64,000 nucleotides of DNA from Fratercula arctica (lineage: Eukaryota; Chordata; Aves; Charadriiformes; Alcidae). Shown one piece after another: positions 52,401 through 58,400 of the stretch. Position numbers and translations under genes: made by a program. The notes under the pieces were generated by a model. The model ran no database searches and was not told the DNA's origin. It saw only the letters and a list, made by a program, of their open reading frames with translations. Each line of letters starts with the position of its first letter. Position 1 is the first letter of the stretch. The stretch is from the NCBI GenBank assembly GCA_947846985.1, contig CANTUZ010000005.1, forward strand, positions 19,750,389-19,814,388, in the 5' to 3' direction.

Positions 52401-55400
52401 TGATTGTGTGTTAACTAAATTCAGTGGTCTGTGTTCATAAAGTGCAATAGCCTTATACTTTAGTGCAGCTAACTGCAAGGAGCTATGAAAACCAATAATA
52501 TCTGATGGTGAAGAAAGATGGGAGAATGGAAGATTTGCAAACTGTTGCTTTACAGATAAAACAGAGAATTATACACAACACGAAAATATAGTAATTGCTG
52601 AGAAGATGACTTCTGAAATAGATATATACAGGAAACAGAAAATCAATCAGTTTTTCATTATGAAAGACTGTTCAAAGATGTGAGGATACAGAAAACCCCT
52701 CTTTTATATGGAGGGAGAAGGTGAGGTAACCAAACAAGAATGCAGTTTGAACTTTCAGGGAATAGCAGTCAGCGCAAGACTTTTTTTTTTTTTCTTATCT
52801 TATTTCATCTTGAGAGTAATCATAGTGAGACAAGAAGTAATTGAGAATGTAGATTCATTTGAAAGTAAATTAAAGTGGCTTGCATGACGTATTTATTCCA
52901 GTCTTTCAATATGAAAGACTACAAAGTCAAAACCTTATAGAAATACTTATAAATAAAGCACTAATGGGAATTTTGATACATGTGACCATATACTATTTGG
53001 AAGATTCAGGTAATTGACATTCTAGGCTATGAAACTAACTCCCCTGCACTTATTTTAGACTTGAAAGCATAGAATGGTAAAAAGGAACGGTGAAATTCTG
53101 TATACAGAATTTCATACTGAAACTATACACAGAAATACCAAGGAAAACAGGTGATTTTTTTCCTTTAAGTCTATGATGTTGCCCCTATAATAGTTTCTGT
53201 ATATACATATAGCAGTGTGCCATCAGAAAATACTGACAAATTGTCGGGAATATGTGCAAATAAGACCTATGCTCTCAGGGCAATAGTTGTTCCTCTCTTG
53301 CTGTGTTGTCTAGCAGAAAGTTGAGTCAGCAGCCTACAAATGGAAATGGCGAATCTCTCAACAAAGTAAAGGAGCTTCTTAGTCATGTCAAAAGTGACAT
53401 AGCTAAGAATGGGAAGAAATGAATACTGGGCCATATAATAAGTGACATAGCTAAGAATGGGAAGAAATGAATACTGGGCCATGTAAACGAGGTTTCAGTA
53501 GGAAAGTCAGTATTTTATCTAAGAAAACGCATCTCTTGAAAGCATGTGGCGGAGGCCTCATTACCTCTCAAGGATGGTCTGATGCAAAAGTATTGATGTG
53601 TCTCAGGGACAGGTGTTATCTGTACAAGAAAAGGACTGATACTTATTAGAAATATTTCTGTCTTGAACATTATGCTCAGAAAGTAGAGTGATTTTTCTCT
53701 CAGTAACTCAGTGATTCCCTATAAAGGGATAGGAAAGACGGAATAGAATAGAGTATATTCCATTGGAAGGCACTTACAATGATCATCTAGTCCAACTGCC
53801 TGATTAGTTCATGGCTGACCAAAAGCATAGGCCCCAAATGCCTCTTAAACGCTGACAGTCGTGGGGCATCATCCACTTCTGTAGGAAGCCTGTTCCAGTG
53901 TTTGACCACCCTATTGGTAAAGAAAAGCTTCCTAATGTCCAGTCTAAACCTCCCCTGGTGCAGCTTTGAACCATTCCAATGTGTCCTATCTCTGGATTCC
54001 AGGGAGAAGAGCTCAGCACGTCCCTTTCCACTTCCCCTCCTCAGGAAGCTGTACAGAGCAATGAGGTCACCCCACAGCCTCCTTTCCTCCAAGCTAGACA
54101 AACCCAAAGTCCCAAACTCAAAGTCCAAAACCCAAAGGAGTAGCCACTCCTCCTGTGACATTCCTTCCAGCCCTTTCATCAGCTTTGTTGCCCTCCTCTG
54201 GATGCATTCAAGTACCTTAATGTCCTTCTTAAATTGGGGGATCCATAACTGCACACAGTACTCCAGGTGAGGCCGCACCAGGACTAAATACAGTGGGATA
54301 AGTACCTCTTGACCAGCTGGTCATACTGTGTTTGATGCACCTCAGAATACAGTTTGCCATCTTGGCTGCCAGAGCACGCTGCTGACTCCTATTGAGCCTG
54401 CTGTCAACCAGTACAAGCACCTGGGATAATGTCCTATAGACATCATGATGGACATTATATTAAGACCTCAGGTGAAACAAATGATTTGTTGTATATATAG
54501 TATCAGAGGTGTTTTTTACTGCAGTTAAAGTGCCATAAATTTCATCTCTGTGGTGAATATCTCCTCATGGAGCAACTTTTACAGTCCATATAGATGCAAA
54601 TTTGTCTGACATTAGGTGGCCATTTCCAAACATGAATAGCTGGGGTTTTTGCTCATATTTAATAAGTTTCAGAGGTAACTATGTTGAACAGTGATATAAG
54701 GATCACGTAAGGACAGTAGTGCATTTGAGCAGAATGTTAAGGAAATTGAATGACATTTGCTTAAGGTATTGAGATAAAAAAATACAAATGCAAATGTCAT
54801 ACGAAGTGTCTGGCTCTTAGAAAAGCAATAAAAAGAATGTAGTATAAGCTAACATAAAAAGAATACCCTTTTCTGCTTAAATTTACTTCTTCAATCCAAA
54901 TTGTTTCATATTTATAGTGCATTTTGCATAATTTCAGTATATTTTTAGGCCACTAGGAGCAGGTTTCTTTAAATAGCAGATTTCTCTTGTATTCAGTGTT
55001 CAGCTTCACTCTTCTAACAAGTACGTTTGTTAGACTCCAAATGAGATGTAATTTTTGAACTGTTTCTTATGGTGAACTCAAAGATAAAGCAAATGAAGCA
55101 GTTCAGAGGTCAGGGTTAATTCCATGGAAAGAAACTTTTCAGATATATTAAATCATTTGCTTTTCCTATTATTCATGTTCATACACCTGACTTCTGCTCC
55201 TTCACATTTGTGATATTAATAGTGAGCAGATAAAATCACCAAGGTTTTAGTCATCTGACAATTTAATAACAAGCTGTCTTTAGTACATATATTGTACAGT
55301 GCTGATAAATGATTATGAAGTTTCTGCCACTTTACTGAATATTTTGGAAACAGTATTCAAGGCTTAGAAGAGTGACAGGCTTTTCACTTAGGCTTGGAAA

Positions 55401-58400
55401 CTTTTATTCTCATGGACTTTGCATATTCCATGCCGCCTTTTGACTTTCTCTATGCTGGTTTTCTCAATGGTGTAGTCAGTAGAACATACCTGCCCTTGCA
55501 TTAAGTTTACCATTAAATATCAGAATGATTGGGAAACCTCAAATGAGAAGCATAATACCTATTGAAAAATATTTAGTTTTTATCCTTGATGGCGAATTTT
55601 CAAGTCAGACCAATTCTCAATGCATGAATCAAATAGTTTTGGTTTTGCTTCAGTGGACAGTTTCCTGAAGTGCTCGACTAGAGCACTGTGTCCAGCTCTG
55701 GAGCCCTCAGCACAAGAAGGACATGGACCTGTTGGAGCAGGTCCAGAGGAGGGCCACGAAGATGACCCGAGGGCTGGAGCACCTCTCCTGTGAGGACAGG
55801 CTGAGAGAGTTGGGGGTTGTTCAGCCTGGAGAAGAGAAGGCTCCAGGGAGACCTTATAGCAGCCTTCCAGTACCTGAAGGGGGCCTATAAGAAAGCTGAG
55901 GAGGGGCTGTTTGCAAGGGCATGTAGCGACACGACGAGGGGCAATGGATTTAAACTAGAGCAGGGTAGGTTTAGATTAGACATTAGGATGAAGTTCTTTA
56001 CAATGAGGGTGGTGAGACACTGGAACAGGTTGCCCAGAGAAGTTGTGGATCCCCCATCCCTGGAAGTGTTTAAGGCCAGGCTGGATGAGGCTCTGAGCAA
56101 CCTGATCTAGTTGAAGATGTCCCTGCTCATTGCAGGAGGATTGGACTAGATGGCCTTTAAAGGTCCCTTCCAACCGAAGACATTCTATGATTTTATGATT
56201 CTGTGAATTGACTGGTTGTGCTGATTGAGCTGATGAGTGGTACTTTGTGTTGAAGAGTGATGGTGTTTTAACAGTATCTATGGAAAGACAAAATGTATTC
56301 ATTGCTGCTGGGTTTGTTCCAAGTTGGAAATTTATGACCTTGGTCCTCAGATGGTATTACTTTGTAGCTGAAGTAGTTCAATTACAAACTCGCTTTGGAG
56401 AAAATTATGGCAATATTCATTTTAACTTGAGGGGGGTTTGTTTGCTTTTTTTTGTTGTTGTTGTTGTTGTTGTTTTTTTGTTGTTGTTGGTTTTGTTGTT
56501 GTTTGTTGTTGTTTTGGGTTTTTTTTGTTGTTGTTGGTTTTTGTTGTTGTTGGGTTTTTTTGTTGTTGAGTTTTTGGTTTTTTTCCTGTCCATATTCCTT
56601 GACAGTATATATGAGAAATGGATGTAGAGGACAAGTTACATATACAAGTTTCATTAAAGTTCTACTCAGCTTAATCTATAAAGCAATCCAACTTGCCCTA
56701 ATATCTAATACACATTATAATTACTTGTTATGCTTTTCCCTTCATGAGTAATCAAAATCAATTTACTGAAAATGTGTTTTGCAGGAGTTTGTGTTGGGGA
56801 ATTGCGTTGCCTACAGACATCCAAGTTGCCATGACATTGTTCCATAGATGTCTTTCATTTTCTTTATTCTTGTGGAACAACTGTAGTTTGCAACTGAAGT
56901 AAATGACAAGCAGATAACTAACCAAAAAACTGAGGTCCAGCAATAGGTTCCAGATGTGACGATTTGTTTTAATTTGCCAAGACCCCAGAAGGAAAGCGAT
57001 GGGATTTCTCCTTAATATGACAAGTATATCACTGGTTCTGAAAACTTTAAAATTCCAGAACACTACTATGATTCATACAAATTACAGCTACACAATCCAG
57101 TGTATGTTTGGTCAGGTTCATTGATCTGACTTGCAAATATCATTCATTCTTTATTCCCTTGTAACATGACAGGCACGTTAAATGATTTATTCTGCCCCAC
57201 TTTGTAACCTGTATTCTGTTCACCTCTTTCCTAATGTGATGGAACAGGAAATGTCCTTGTAAACCGATAAATGAATGCTGTTATGCTTTGGTGATCCACT
57301 TGGCACATATTGTTGGATGGAGAATTTGCACACTGATCCAAAAGTGATAAGGGTCAAAATAAGTGATTTTTCAGTTTATTACCAGCATCTGTCACTGAGC
57401 ATCTTTTTGTTTTTACATTTTAGATGGAACATGAGTGGGTTTAATGTGTATCTTGTCTAGACAGGGGTTGGCTACTGGCTACTAATTTCTAGATCAAGTA
57501 GTGGTTTCTGATATTACCGGGAAGGTCTGGATTCTTCAGTCTATCCCCTCTGCTCTCTTGAGGAGTCTTGTACAGTCTTCTAAGTCCAACTCTCGAATGG
57601 CAGAGTCTCACCACAGAGTTTGTAGCTGGTAAACAATTTTTTTTTTTTCCCTTTTCTTTTGTAATATTCACCTATGAACCCTGCTCTCCCAGGCTATTTA
57701 AGACAATACGCTATTTCTCTACCTCTCTGTCTCATCTTAATGTGCTCCACAGCCCTCTGCCTGAGAACATGATTCTCCTAGCAGCAGCTTCTCCTTTGTA
57801 GTTCAGTCCCACCTTTGCAGTGTGATTAAGGCTTCCTTAATTCTCTTTGAAACAGATTCAATGTTTTCAGGCAACTCCTGTGCATTAGTTGTTTCTGAGT
57901 TGAATAGTTGAGGAAGTCAGTAGTCTCTATGAGTCCAAAACTGTCAAAAATACACCCCTTCACCCATGAAACAAGGTAGATACTAACCCAATGCTAAATT
58001 TTGTAAATGAGGAATAAGCAAAAAGAGGGGGAAGTAACAATGGTGTTCCATATTTCATACAAAGATATGCTGAAAGCATAACTAGGCTTTTGTCTAGAGA
58101 AGTTCATAGAATGGATTTCTGCTTCCCCCCAAAAAAATGAAAGGAAGAAAAGAGGTTTGTGTAGTCTTTTGCTAAAACCAGGCAGTTGCATAGGCCTTCT
58201 GCTTTTTAGGACTTTTTTGGAAGGGAATGAAAAGAAACTAGTGTTTTTCACTGGTGAGAAAAAATTTCATAAGTACAGTACAAGCTGAAATTATCATTCC
58301 TTTTGAGATCAATAAGAAGTTAACTTTGGTTTATGTTTTTGTATCAACAGCTGTACCCATCCATTTATTTAAGTATGGCTCAGATAACTTAGTTTTATAA

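Noticed and set aside
53267..53482. Minus-strand frame with a repeated [14 protein letters not shown] peptide
   Set aside because: The peptide repeat is just the translation of the 48-bp intronic tandem duplication.
56247..56751. Frames of 70-126 codons on both strands around 56.4-56.6 kb
   Set aside because: They are translations of the TTG/T-rich microsatellite (poly-Leu/Val/Phe and Asn/Gln/Thr), not proteins.
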